From Ascaphus truei (lineage: Eukaryota > Chordata > Amphibia > Anura > Ascaphidae): DNA of 64,000 nucleotides. Shown here one piece after another: positions 10,669 to 20,532 of the stretch. The position numbers were made by a program, and so were the translations under genes. Positions within the stretch are counted from its first letter, which is position 1. Each line of letters starts with the position of its first letter. Under the pieces are notes generated by a model, which was given only the letters and a program-made list of their open reading frames with translations, ran no database searches and was not told the DNA's origin. The stretch lies in assembly GCA_036426205.1 (NCBI GenBank), contig WSYH01000268.1:62001-126000 (forward strand), read 5' to 3'.

Positions 10669-11667
10669 NNNNNNNNNNNNNNNNNNNNNNNNNNNNNNNN
10701 NNNNNNNNNNNNNNNNNNNNNNNNNNNNNNNNNNNNNNNNNNNNNNNNNNNNNNNNNNNNNNNNNNNNNNNNNNNNNNNNNNNNNNNNNNNNNNNNNNNN
10801 NNNNNNNNNNNNNNNNNNNNNNNNNNNNNNNNNNNNNNNNNNNNNNNNNNNNNNNNNNNNNNNNNNNNNNNNNNNNNNNNNNNNNNNNNNNNNNNNNNNN
10901 NNNNNNNNNNNNNNNNNNNNNNNNNNNNNNNNNNNNNNNNNNNNNNNNNNNNNNNNNNNNNNNNNNNNNNNNNNNNNNNNNNNNNNNNNNNNNNNNNNNN
11001 NNNNNNNNNNNNNNNNNNNNNNNNNNNNNNNNNNNNNNNNNNNNNNNNNNNNNNNNNNNNNNNNNNNNNNNNNNNNNNNNNNNNNNNNNNNNNNNNNNNN
11101 NNNNNNNNNNNNNNNNNNNNNNNNNNNNNNNNNNNNNNNNNNNNNNNNNNNNNNNNNNNNNNNNNNNNNNNNNNNNNNNNNNNNNNNNNNNNNNNNNNNN
11201 NNNNNNNNNNNNNNNNNNNNNNNNNNNNNNNNNNNNNNNNNNNNNNNNNNNNNNNNNNNNNNNNNNNNNNNNNNNNNNNNNNNNNNNNNNNNNNNNNNNN
11301 NNNNNNNNNNNNNNNNNNNNNNNNNNNNNNNNNNNNNNNNNNNNNNNNNNNNNNNNNNNNNNNNNNNNNNNNNNNNNNNNNNNNNNNNNNNNNNNNNNNN
11401 NNNNNNNNNNNNNNNNNNNNNNNNNNNNNNNNNNNNNNNNNNNNNNNNNNNNNNNNNNNNNNNNNNNNNNNNNNNNNNNNNNNNNNNNNNNNNNNNNNNN
11501 NNNNNNNNNNNNNNNNNNNNNNNNNNNNNNNNNNNNNNNNNNNNNNNNNNNNNNNNNNNNNNNNNNNNNNNNNNNNNNNNNNNNNNNNNNNNNNNNNNNN
11601 NNNNNNNNNNNNNNNNNNNNNNNNNNNNNNNNNNNNNNNNNNNNNNNNNNNNNNNNNNNNNNNNNNN
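10669..11667. other. 999-base assembly gap
   Basis: A run of N of standard scaffold-gap size. It begins at the 3' end of an LTR, which suggests that assembly failed at repeated LTR or internal retrotransposon sequence. Open frames that cross it are meaningless. Confidence 0.98.
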
Positions 11668-11922
11668 CCCCCCCAAAGCTTTGCTGATGTCATCATACAT
11701 GACATCACAAATGACTTGATCCCATCACATCAGTGAATGTGGGGTGGATAAAGCTGATTATAGAATTGGTGAAGTTGACATCACATATGTCAGGATGTAA
11801 GTAGCACACCAAAGATTAGTACTATAGCACCATGGGCAGTTTCCACTCCCACCAGCAATGAAAACGGTTAATTCTTCCAAATCTATCATAATAACCAAGC
11901 ATGGAGGATGAGGGGGGGGGGG
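11668..11922. other. Short unassigned flank after the gap
   Basis: It holds a small palindrome, tgatgtcatcatacatgacatca (quoted as tgatgtcat / atgacatca, about 11,685-11,707), and otherwise nothing I recognise. Confidence 0.3.
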
Positions 11923-12246
11923 GAGTTTGAGAAGCTTGATACTTGTGGGATGCAAAGGGTGGGTAGTGAAAGGAATCAGAGAGGACTGATACATGTGGTA
12001 GGGGTGGAGGGATAAAGGGTCTACAGATACTTGGGGGATCAAAGAAGCCTGATACATCTGCGGGGGGGGGGGGGGGGGGGGGGGGAGTTTGAGAAGCTTG
12101 ATACTTGTGGGATGCAAAGGGTGGGTAGTGAAAGGAATCAGAGAGGACTGATACATGTGGTAGGGGTGGAGGGATAAAGGGTCTACAGATACTTGGGGGA
12201 TCAAAGAAGCCTGATACATCTGCGGGGGGGGGGGGCGGAGTGAGAA
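11923..12246. repeat. 162-bp direct tandem duplication flanking a 24-G run
   Basis: Unit 1 begins with gagtttgagaagcttgatac at 11,923 and unit 2 with the same string at 12,085. The two units appear identical through catctgcggggg. The junction (12,062-12,085) is an uninterrupted run of G, and shorter G runs flank the pair. The identity implies a very recent duplication or an assembly duplication at a homopolymer. Confidence 0.85.
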
Positions 12247-12539
12247 AGACGTCGGAGAAGCATGATGTAAGGAAGAGAAGGGGCCCCCCCTCCTCCCGCG
12301 CAGGCAGAGGGAGCGCCGGGGACAGCGGTGGGGAGAAGAAACCCCCCGCTACCACCTCCATGCAGGCAGCGGGAGCACCGGGCACGTGGTAAGCGGGAAC
12401 CCGAGGGACATCCCCGCTCCCATCTCCTGCCCCGCGGGGTGAAGGGTGCTGCGGGGGGAGGGTGATGATGCGCCGATGCTGCCGGGGGGTGGCGGTTTTG
12501 GCCGTGGGGGAAAGGAACTCAGGCCTTTGGGAAACACTG
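12247..12539. mobile_element. GC-rich segment ending in a hAT-like terminal repeat
   Basis: The right edge ggcctttgggaaacactg (12,522-12,539) reads, in reverse complement, cagtgtttcccaaaggcc, a typical hAT superfamily terminus. The left terminus is not visible and may lie in the N gap. The interior is CpG-rich with no transposase frame. It is likely a nonautonomous hAT element. Confidence 0.45.
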
Positions 12540-12596
12540 TTCTAACTAATTTTTTGCGGCAGCCATTTTGTTTTTGCGCGACCCGTTACTAACGCG

Positions 12597-12647
12597 GTGG
12601 TCTCGGGGTGGACCCCGAGGACCACGTTATAACGGGGTTTACCTGTA
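12597..12647. mobile_element. Hairpin plus mariner-like MITE end
   Basis: A near-perfect hairpin (gtggtctcggggt against accccgaggaccac) is followed by ttataacggggtttacctgta. That terminus resembles the ends at 21,406 and 30,027 (cggggtatgcctgta), placing it in the same TA-flanked family. Confidence 0.5.
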
Positions 12648-12682
12648 TATATATATATAGTGTGTGTATATATGTATATGTT

Positions 12683-12997
12683 GAGGTATCTGTACCATAT
12701 TAGCTGAGCTTAATAATCAAAAACAAATAGACGATACTAACACTAACATTCAGGGACCATTTAACACCTAAAGTCATAAATCGCATACTGCACAGGGGGG
12801 AGGGATAGACTTCATCCACAGATGCATTCCAGGCTGTTTTAAAGTAAAACTTATTTTCCTTTATCCATTGTAACACCGCCGGAAGAAGAGACCAGTGTAT
12901 CTCGAAAGCTCGCACAAATACAAGCATTTCGTTAGCCACAGAATTTCTTCTACTCGTTTTTGATTATTAAGCTTGGCTAACACGGTACAGATACCTC
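12683..12997. mobile_element. 315-bp MITE with about 42-bp terminal inverted repeats
   Basis: The left end gaggtatctgtacc and right end ggtacagatacctc are exact complements. The inner parts also match (ttaataatcaaaaac against gtttttgattattaa). The interior has a hammerhead-like remnant ggaagaagagaccagtgtat and then ctcgaaagctc (about 12,880-12,912). No coding capacity. Flanked on the left by a (TA)n/(TG)n tract at 12,647-12,682. Confidence 0.75.
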
Positions 12998-13298
12998 TGC
13001 ATCATTTTAAATATATATATATATATCAATTGGCTCCTGACAGCGAAGAGACCCTGTGTCCCTGTGTGACTCGTAACAGCAACAGGAGAATAAGAAGTTG
13101 TTTTTACTCCTCCCTGTTTGCTGGGAGAACACACAGATGGTACATTCCGTTGCCATGACTACAGGAGACGTACTATATAAGCAGATCTGTGTTGTCTTTG
13201 TAACTATAACTCCAAAACACTTTATCCTTTTAAAAAACAACCACTCAAAGACCCCTCTACCCCTAAGCCACTAACTCCATGCCAAATTTCACACTAAT
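12998..13298. other. Unassigned; short (AT)n tract
   Basis: (at)n at 13,011-13,026, then about 270 bp with a TATA-like tactatataagc near 13,171 and no terminal repeats or frames I recognise. It could be part of an old LTR, but this is not supported. Confidence 0.25.
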
Positions 13299-13709
13299 AC
13301 CCTCAGTGTGCCTTTAATATCTTCTTGTCTCAGTAACTGCCCCTCCTATCTATTTTACCGCAGTAATTGCCCTATCATATTTTTTTATCTCAGTAATTGC
13401 ACGTAATACCTATTTTACCTCGCTAACTGCCCCCCATATCTATTACCAATAATTGCCCTTAATATCTTTTTTGCCTTTGTAATTGCACCTCATATCTATT
13501 TTACCTCAGTAACTGTCCCCATATCTATTTTACCTCAGTAATTGCCCTTAATATTTATTTTGCCTCAGTAACTGCCCCATATATCTTTTTACCTCATTTA
13601 CTGCCCCTCATATCGATTCTACCTCAGTAACTGCCACCTCATATATATTTTATCTCAGAAACTGCCCCTCATATCTATTTTATCTCAGTAACTGCCCCTC
13701 ATATCTATA
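13299..13709 (+). repeat. 35-38-bp minisatellite
   Basis: About eleven units of the type ttttacctcagtaactgccc followed by ctcatatcta. They are variable upstream and more uniform near 13,640-13,709. The array stops exactly where reverse-transcriptase-like sequence starts (13,712), so the Ngaro-like element is truncated at, or was inserted into, the array. Confidence 0.85.
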
Positions 13710-13711
13710 GG

Positions 13712-14903
13712 GCCATCAACATAGTCAGGTGTTATGGGAGGGGGGTCCTTATGTCCAAGCTGGACATAGTCAGCATTTCGGCTGTTACCCTTATACCCAG
13801 ATAGTTGCAGACTCATGAGTTGCAAGTTCAAGGGAGCATACTATGTGGACATGTGCCTCCCCATGGGATGTGCCATTTCCTGCGCCTTTGTTGAGGCATT
13901 TAGCACGTTTATACACTGGTGCATAATGGAGAGTACGGGGAGTGACACTATAGCCCATTACTTGGATGATTTCCTCCTTGTGGGGCCCCCTGAGTCCACA
14001 CTTTGCAAGAGGCTCTTAGAGCTCAGCTCTGCGCTAATGCGTAACATGGGGATACCTATAGCGGAGGATAAAACAGAGAGCCCAGTCAGCACCTTATCAT
14101 TCCTAGGGATCAATATTGATTCATTGGCCGGGGAATCTAGGCTGCCCAGGGATAAAGTAATCAAACTGAGGGGCCTTATTCGGGAATACAAGGGTGCTAG
14201 GAAGGTTACACTAGGGCAGACGCAGGCACTGCTCGGGGTCCTAAATTTCACATGTAGGGTCATACCCATGGGCAGGATTTTCAGCAGGACATTAGAGAAG
14301 TTGACCGCGGGGGTATCCCGTCCGATACACTGCATCAGGGTCACTGGGGAACTTAAAACCGACCTGGGGGTATGGGAAGCTTTCCTCCAGGACTTTAATG
14401 GCAAAAAGCTATGGATAGAAGGGGGTCATAGTAACCAAGAGCTAGAGCTGTTCACAGACGCGGTGGGGTCGCTAGGCTTCGGTGCTTACCTCAAAGGGGA
14501 ATGGTGCACAGAACCATGGCCCCAGGCATGGATAGACACAGGTTTAACAAAGAATATCGCCTTCCTGGAGCTTTTTCCCATCATAGTGGCGGTAGAGCTT
14601 TGGGATAAGGAGCTCAGTAGCAAACACATCATATTCTGGTCTGACAACCTTTGGGTGGTGGGAGCAGTAAACAGCCTCTTCGCAACATCAAGCCCGGTGA
14701 TCCGGCTGTTGCGGAGGCTGGTGCTGCTTTGCATGCGCAGCAACATCAACTTTAAAGCCAAACATGTCCCAGGGAGACTAAATGTGATAGCAGACGCCTT
14801 ATCATGGTTAAATTGGACAGCGTTTAGGCGAGCAGCGCCAGCAGCAAATGCCATAGGTCTAACGTGCCCACTTCATCTTTGGCAGATAGGGATATCGGAC
14901 TAA
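13712..14903 (+). pseudogene. Ngaro/DIRS-like reverse transcriptase-RNase H
   Basis: The long open part (13,815-14,903, 362 codons) carries L-P-M-G-C-A-I-S and Y-L-D-D (residues 49-52) of the reverse transcriptase palm. An RNase H domain follows: T-D-A-V-G-S (Asp215), F-L-E-L-F (Glu252), W-S-D-N (Asp277) and H-V-P-G...A-D-A-L-S (Asp327). Upstream, 13,712-13,815 encodes the preceding palm motif A region (M-S-K-L-D-I) in another frame with a stop, so the N-terminus is lost at the minisatellite border. This RT/RH layout followed by a tyrosine recombinase instead of an integrase is diagnostic of the DIRS order. The enzyme would copy element RNA into DNA. The missing N-terminus and decayed partners make it nonfunctional. 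Confidence 0.9.
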
Positions 14904-15138
14904 TGAACCTGGTCCAGAAGTCACTAGCCCCACACAACTGGAAAACCTACCTCCGGGCTTGGCACACATGACTATTATTCAAGGAAAAGAACAGAGTTGA
15001 GGGTAAGCGAGGTAGCAGCGTGCGGATCATTAGCTTCCTACAGGCCCAGAAGAAAGCTGGGGTGACGCGGGCCAGTGTTGGGGCCATGTTGGCAGGTTTG
15101 CCTTTTTTCCTTAAACTCCTCAACGCAAGGACATAACT

Positions 15139-15564
15139 AAGGATTTCATAGTAAGGAGAATCCTCATTGGCTGGGATAGGGGGGAAGCCAAGAGAACTGA
15201 CGGCAGGGAGCCGGTAATGCTAGACATGCTTGAGGGATTTATGATGGCAACAAAAGAGGTATGTTTCAATGCAGTGGAAAGGGAACTGTTCAAAGTAGCA
15301 TTTGCCATGACTTTCTTTGGCGCCTTCAGGGTCGGAGAGCTAGTGGCAGCATCTAAAGCAACCCAGGGTGTGGGTTTGCTTTTCACGAACATGATTATCA
15401 ATGCTACGTCAGTGATGTGCAAGATTCACAGCTCTAAAACCGACCAGGCGGGAAGGGGAGCATGGGTCCACCTTGCGATGAACAATAATGAAAGAGTGTG
15501 CCAAGTGGTGTTGATTAAGAGGTATGCAAAAGGGCACGGCAACGTGCAGACGCAAGAATATTAA
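15139..15564 (+). pseudogene. Tyrosine recombinase, N-terminal part (Ngaro/DIRS-like)
   Basis: The frame, open from 15,139, encodes G-W-D-R-G-E-A-K-R-T-D and then L-F-K-V-A-F-A-M-T-F-F, then G-A-F-R-V-G-E-L-V-A (Arg is the first catalytic residue of the family), then H-S-S-K-T-D-Q. The frame ends at 15,564, before the H-x-x-R and catalytic Tyr blocks. Those appear to have been deleted, because the next similarity is already the hydrolase-like domain. In complete elements this enzyme integrates the cDNA circle without making target duplications. Between 14,904 and 15,138 the expected linker is frameshifted. Confidence 0.85.
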
Positions 15565-15565
15565 C

Positions 15566-16240
15566 ATTGTTTTCTCCTTTTCGGTAGGCAACTGCCCAAG
15601 AACCCTGGAAGTTTGGTTCATGGGTCAGTCCTACATTCATTGGGTGCATGAATGGGTGAAGGATCGGTGGCGCAGCCAGCAGCTGGGTTTTGCGGAGGAG
15701 AGGATGAATTTGCTTTGGCTTGGGAAGAGAGGGATGTGCTCGGTTGATCTGCAATCGGCTTTGGATTAGGCGCTAGCAGAATTTAAGGTGACTCCGGATG
15801 TTATTTTGCTACACCTCGTGGTGAACGACCTAGCCAACACCAAAACACTAGAGGTGATTTATGGGTTACAAAGGGAATGCGCCCGCTTAAAGGTGATGTG
15901 GAGCGAGTTGTAGTCATTTTGTCCGAAAATATTCCAAGGCAGATTTGGAAGGGGCCGGGGAAATGGATCGGGAAGTAGAAGTCTTGGAAGAAGGTAAATA
16001 AGGTCATGGGCAAATTCATCCTCTCTTGTGGTGGTAAAACTCAAGTACAGAGACATTGACGCCAAGGACGGCAGCTGACACAGAAGGGACGGTGTGCGTC
16101 TGTTGACCCAAAATCGGCTGATAAGTTTCTCCCCCTCCCATTTTGCGGTGCTTTGGGCGGGGGGAGGAAGAGCGGACAGCAGGGCAAGGATCTCCCCCCC
16201 ATTCGCATGGATCATGCTGGGCTGGCGGGCAGGCTGGTGG
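15566..16240 (+). pseudogene. SGNH/GDSL hydrolase-like domain of the Ngaro-like element
   Basis: A frame through 15,769 reads L-E-V-W-F-M-G-Q-S-Y-I-H-W, matching the block I position of SGNH-like domains known from vertebrate Ngaro elements. After one stop it continues with V-I-L-L-H-L-V-V-N-D-L-A (block III, N-D) to 15,912, then in broken frames with D-G-V-R-L near 16,090. In block I the G-D-S triad is G-Q-S, so the nucleophile Ser is kept. Its role in the element's life cycle is unknown. The position directly after the recombinase supports assignment to the same element. Confidence 0.75.
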
Positions 16241-16300
16241 GTTTTAACAGCGGATGTTAAAATAAAGCTGTGACCTTTTCTCGTGTCTCACGTTATTTGG
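16241..16300 (+). mobile_element. 3' end of the Ngaro-like element
   Basis: The segment with aataaagctgtgaccttttc (16,262-16,280) looks like the noncoding end of the element and supplies a polyadenylation-like aataaa. The exact terminus is not defined, since DIRS-type elements have split or inverted ends. Confidence 0.45.
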
Positions 16301-17150
16301 TTTAGTGTTACAAAGGAAGGGCGGCGCATTAAGCCTTTATACTTTTTGGATGAGACTGGAGGGGGAATTCTTCTTGCACATGAACAATAATATACACTTT
16401 TATTCACATTTCAAAATTGTTTATGTTATTATTTTTGTAAATAATAATAATTACATTATTATTGTCACAATCATAATGCTATAAAATGTACCACATGGTC
16501 TATGAAATAAGGTACAGGAACTCAGTTCCCCCTGAAAAAAAAAAGCAGTATTTATATTACATTACCCCAAATTCTCACCTGCTGTTTAACCATTGCATTA
16601 TTTGTGATACCTTACTCTATGATATATGCAGCTTGGGGGGAGGATCCCATGGAATATACTTGTGTGTTTCTTGTATTTGCATGACTGGGAAAAGAATAAT
16701 ATTATAACTTAAAAAGCAGCGTATCCCACTTCCTGCCTGTAAAGGCTTTACATTTCAATTTTCTCTGCTCATTGAATCATCTCCAGAGTTGCAGCGAATC
16801 TCCAATAATATTTTAAATCACTTAATGTCCCTTCATCCATCATTCCGGATTTTCAGTTTTAGCTCCCTGTCGTTAAAAAAAGTGGTTATTTATGGATCTG
16901 GCCTGTATCTTTATAGACCAATTATCGGAAGGGGAAAGTTGAGTTTCTCTGGTTTTATTTCTGAGATGAGAATTCATTTGAAGTAATACTGATAATACAG
17001 AATTTTCATTAGCAAGAGGAAGATGTCAGGGAATTAAAAGGCTTTGACCTAGAGTTTCCATAATCAGACACACAGATTGACCGGAGAGCTTGGGCTAAAG
17101 CCTGATGTTGACTGTTAGTGTCCTTCTCACACTGTCTTCCACCCCCCACC
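16301..17150. other. AT-rich, apparently low-copy sequence
   Basis: I see no terminal repeats, tandem arrays or protein similarity. The part 16,760-17,050 is even in composition with homeodomain-like and AT-rich sites (ttatttatgg, attttcattagc), the kind of texture seen in conserved noncoding DNA. This is an impression only. Confidence 0.3.
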
Positions 17151-17160
17151 CCCCTCCACC

Positions 17161-17355
17161 CCCGGCATTTCCAGACAGGCGTCGCCATAATAACGCTGTG
17201 TCAAATGGCAACGCGATGACATATGACAACGTGACGTCGCGTTGCCATGACAACGGGACGTAGCAACGTCACAGAGAGAGATGCCGGAGAGCAGGGGGTA
17301 CGAGCTGGAGGCAGAGCAGGGGGGGGGGGTGACTTAAAAAGTTTGCGCACCCCTG
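17161..17355. mobile_element. hAT MITE fragment
   Basis: It starts with cccggcatttcc and ends with gtttgcgcacccctg, the reverse complement of a hAT-type caggggtgcgcaaac. The interior has alternating cgttgccatgacaacg / cgtgacgtcgcgttgcc palindromes. A longer relative is at 22,957-23,310. Another hAT element inserted right after its end. Confidence 0.6.
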
Positions 17356-17363
17356 CTCTATGC

Positions 17364-17587
17364 CAGAGGTGGGCAACTCCAGTCCTCAAGGGCCACCAGC
17401 CAGTCAGGTTTTAAGGATATCCCTGCTTCAGCACATGTGGCTCAATCAGTGACTCAGTCGAAGATGTGGTAAATGTCTCTCCGTCAGTCGAAGACTGAGC
17501 CACTGATTGAGCCACCTGTGCTGAAGCAGGGATATCCTTAAAACCTGACCGGTTGGTGGCCATGGGGACTGGAGTTACCCACCCCTG
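17364..17587. mobile_element. hAT-type palindromic MITE, copy A
   Basis: The termini cagaggtgggcaactccag and ctggagttacccacccctg are complementary. The flanks ctctatgc (17,356-17,363) and ctctatgt (17,588-17,595) are an 8-bp target duplication with one mismatch, as expected of hAT transposition. The interior is nearly palindromic around tgaagcagggatatcctta and gagccactgattgagccac. It carries a small extra segment near 17,457-17,490 relative to copies at 26,202 and 41,678. Confidence 0.88.
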
Positions 17588-17632
17588 CTCTATGTAAATA
17601 ACCATTGCTGGTGTGAATGTGACTGAGAATTT

Positions 17633-17866
17633 CTAAACACATCTAACCCTCCAACTCTCATTCTCCTTATAGAAAAATATGAGTCGTAATAACCACAACC
17701 CAGAGACCCGGAGGGGCAGATCTTCCATATTGGTTTTGGCCATTTCCCTCTGACCCTCTGTTATACCCCTCAGACTCTTTCCTCGCGTTAGGGCTATTTG
17801 TATTGGTGTTTGTAGGAGTAAGTTGTGGGTTAGGTGGCTTCCGAGGTCAGGTATTGTAGTCAGCAA
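17633..17866 (-). pseudogene. Possible Penelope-like or LINE protein relic
   Basis: On the minus strand one open stretch reads I-P-D-L-G-S-H-L-T-H-N, then T-R-G-K-S-L-R-G-I, followed by low-complexity sequence. The R-G-K-S-L-R spacing resembles the C-terminal part of Penelope-like reverse transcriptases, but the match is too short to be sure. No endonuclease motif is visible. Confidence 0.25.
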
Positions 17867-17989
17867 CTTTAACTACTAAAGATCTTCAATAATATTTTTT
17901 TCGTTTCCAATTTCTAGGTACAAGAAACCTGAGACAGTGCGAAGCGTGTTGCTTTATACATTGGAGAGGAGGGTCACCCTAAGCTACAA

Positions 17990-18290
17990 TGCTGCATTAA
18001 GAACGTGTGCAAAATGTATTGTATCACAAGTTTCCAAGCTCCACAACCGTTCTTTTGAAAAGTAAAAGCGTCCATAGTCAGTGAGACGGCGCATGCGCCG
18101 CAAACAAAAGGCCGTGAGGCAATGAGCACTGCCATAGAGCATGCGTGCATGCATGAGAGTGATGGCGCAGCTGATTTGCTTGCGAGACAATTTTTTTTTA
18201 CTTCGTCGCTCGCGCCTACTATATCCGAGGCCTAACGTGATTTTTCCTGTGGTAACATTGTGCATTTTTTTGTACCAGCTCTGCCGCAGT
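17990..18290. repeat. CpG-rich MITE-like segment
   Basis: Purine-pyrimidine alternations such as ggcgcatgcgccgc and gcatgcgtgcatgcatg occur with ctatatccgaggcctaacgt at the edge. The cggcctaa edge resembles those near 46,966 and 49,850, suggesting the same family. No target duplication identified. Confidence 0.35.
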
Positions 18291-18780
18291 CATGCAGCCA
18301 GGAGCCTTTCAGAAAATAACCTCCTACATGTGTCTAAGTCAAAACTATTTGTGCCACTTTGCATTAAGTTTATGTATCAGACTCTCAATAGTTTTCTGGA
18401 AATTGCATCATGGAAATTGTCTTTCCTGTTTCAGTCTGAGACTTTACATTGAATACAATGCAGAAGCTAAGAAACAGCTAATCTCTTTGTAGTTGTTATT
18501 TTGTTTTCTGGACTAAGAAGAGGAAAAACTATTTCAAACTCTTTCACATTCCTTCTAGGATTCCCGCTCCAAACGTAATGTATTGTTCTGTTCTGGCTCT
18601 GAAAGGGACTTGGAATTATTTGATTGGGCGTTGGACTGGGGGCTTAAAGTATAATTTAAGTTTTACTGTAAAGCCTGGCTAGCCGTTGGATGTCAATATT
18701 GTCAACAATATTACAATGCAGAAATGTTTTACCTACAGTATGTAATAATTACACATGTGATGTAAATTGTCTCGCTTTTA
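18291..18780. other. Unassigned, non-repetitive in appearance
   Basis: No tandem, inverted or coding structure was recognised. Includes a short self-complementary caatattgtcaacaatattac near 18,693-18,713. Confidence 0.3.
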
Positions 18781-19320
18781 TACTGCAAGACTGAGGATGT
18801 TGAGGTAGAAGGGACGGCTGGGGGAGGGATTGGGGAGGTAGATGATATTGAGGAGGAGGAGTGTGGTGTTGGTAATGTGTGTGTGATGCGCAGGGGAGGT
18901 AGGCATCTCTGGTGGCAGAGGAGGTGATGATGAGCTCGTGTTAGTACAACTGTTGGTGGTAGAAATAGTGAAAAAGATGATAGTCAATCAAGCTGTGAGT
19001 AGAAGTCAGCCATGGCTACCACAACTAGTAGCTCGGGTGCTTCTATTATTAGTAGGACAATGAAATGCAGAGACACACACACAAGCCCATCACCAAAACC
19101 ATTGTCAGCTTCAGAAAGAGCGCACAAACTGAGAGGCAACAGCAGCCAATGCCACATCATTGTCATCATTATAGAGAGTGCATGGTACTGGTGGTGGCAG
19201 GGCCGGCTTGATGGCAGTTCCATCGGTGCCATCGCACCAAGCCCCGTGCTTAGGGCTGGAGCACACACAGCGCTACACGACGTGCGCGTGCTTTCGTGCG
19301 CACGCGCGTTCGTCACCAAC
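18781..19320. other. Purine-biased tract and CpG-rich patch
   Basis: 18,790-18,960 is G/A/T-rich with few C. 19,240-19,315 is CpG-rich (gacgtgcgcgtgctttcgtg). No convincing protein or RNA gene. Long frames here extend into the neighbouring C-rich minisatellite and are not credible. Confidence 0.35.
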
Positions 19321-19745
19321 CCCTCCCGGTCCCCGCTGCTCACACCTCCGGTCCCCGCTGCACCCCACCACCCCCCCCTGTTTTCTCCCCGCTGCTCACA
19401 AAACCTCCGTCTCCGCTGCACCCCTCCCACCACCCCCCCCCCCCCCAGCCCCGCGCTCACACCTTCCGTTCCCCGCTTCAACCCCTCCACCCCCCCCCCC
19501 GTCCCCCGCTGCTCACACTCCGTCCCCGCTAGCTCACGCTAACCGTCCGGTCCCCGCTGCTCAACCTCCGGTCCGCACTGCACCCGGTCCCCCGTTGCTC
19601 ACACCTCCGGTCCCTGTTGCACCTCACCCCCACCCCCCCCGTGCCCCACTGGCACCCCCTCCCCCCCCGGTCCCCGCGCTCACGTAAAAAACAAGGAACC
19701 TCCTGTCCTCGCTGCTCACACCTCCGGGTCCCCAGCTTCTCACAA
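19321..19745 (+). repeat. C-rich minisatellite, array 1
   Basis: Degenerate units of about 20-25 bp of the form ccggtccccgctgctcacac, separated by runs of C up to about 14 long (for example near 19,433-19,446). The proline- and alanine-rich frames in all phases come from the array. Confidence 0.8.
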
Positions 19746-20309
19746 GCGCCTCCGTGCCCCTCCTTCTCCCGACAATGATGAATGATGGTGAAGGGCCCAG
19801 AAATCCCTTTCCCCTTTGCCCCTCACCCCCGCCCCACCTTTCGCCCGCTTCAGATACCATTCTCCGCCCCCATACCAGGTGGACGGCCTTCCCTCGCATC
19901 TCACATGCCGTTCCCTGTCCCTTGCTTCTCCGCGGGGTGGACCTCCTGTCGCCCTCCGAACGGCCGCTTCTCCAGTAGTTGTGTCGGAGTGCAAGCAGGA
20001 GCAGAAAGTGGCCACGGGGAGGGGAGGGCAAAAGAGTGTGCCTCCTTTCCCTCCCTCCTTCTCCCACCGGCTCCGTTTCCTGCTTCTCTTCTCCCGGAAA
20101 AGGCGAGCCCTATCCGTTCCACTCCCCCCCCCCCCGTTTCTCACCTCCCCCCCGTCCTGGTCCCCTCTGTCTCCCGTATCAGTAACGAGGAGAACAACGA
20201 AGTGGGGTCAGCCCCATCACGTTCCCCACTTCTCCGCAGGGGCAGTTCAACACCAGCGAGGTTCGGCAGGGAGTCGTCAGCGTGCGGAACCCTTTAGACC
20301 ATTCCTGTC
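19746..20309. other. GC-rich segment between the two C-rich arrays
   Basis: Mixed C-rich sequence with several open frames on both strands. No frame shows a recognisable domain, and codon use follows the base composition. CpG density is high enough for a CpG-island-like patch, but no promoter or first exon is identifiable. Confidence 0.35.
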
Positions 20310-20532
20310 GCCCGGCCTGCCTGCTCACTCCCACCTTCCGGTCCCCGGCTCGCAACCTGCCCCCCCCCCTCCCCAAGTCCCCGCTGCTCACGACCCCTGT
20401 CCCCGCGCTCCCTCCCCCCCCCCCAGTCCCCGCTGCTCACATCTACCGTCCACCCTGCCACATGCCCTCCGGTCCCCGTCTGCTCCACTGCACCTACCGC
20501 CCCCCCCCCCCCCCCCCGTCCCTTATGCACGT
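20310..20532 (+). repeat. C-rich minisatellite, array 2
   Basis: Same unit type as 19,321-19,745 (agtccccgctgctcac, ggtccccg) with homopolymer C runs up to about 17 (near 20,502-20,517). The two arrays probably derive from one array split by an insertion. Confidence 0.75.

Noticed and set aside
10578..11736. Five frames of about 360 codons on both strands
   Set aside because: They run through the 999-base N gap and consist almost only of unknown residues.
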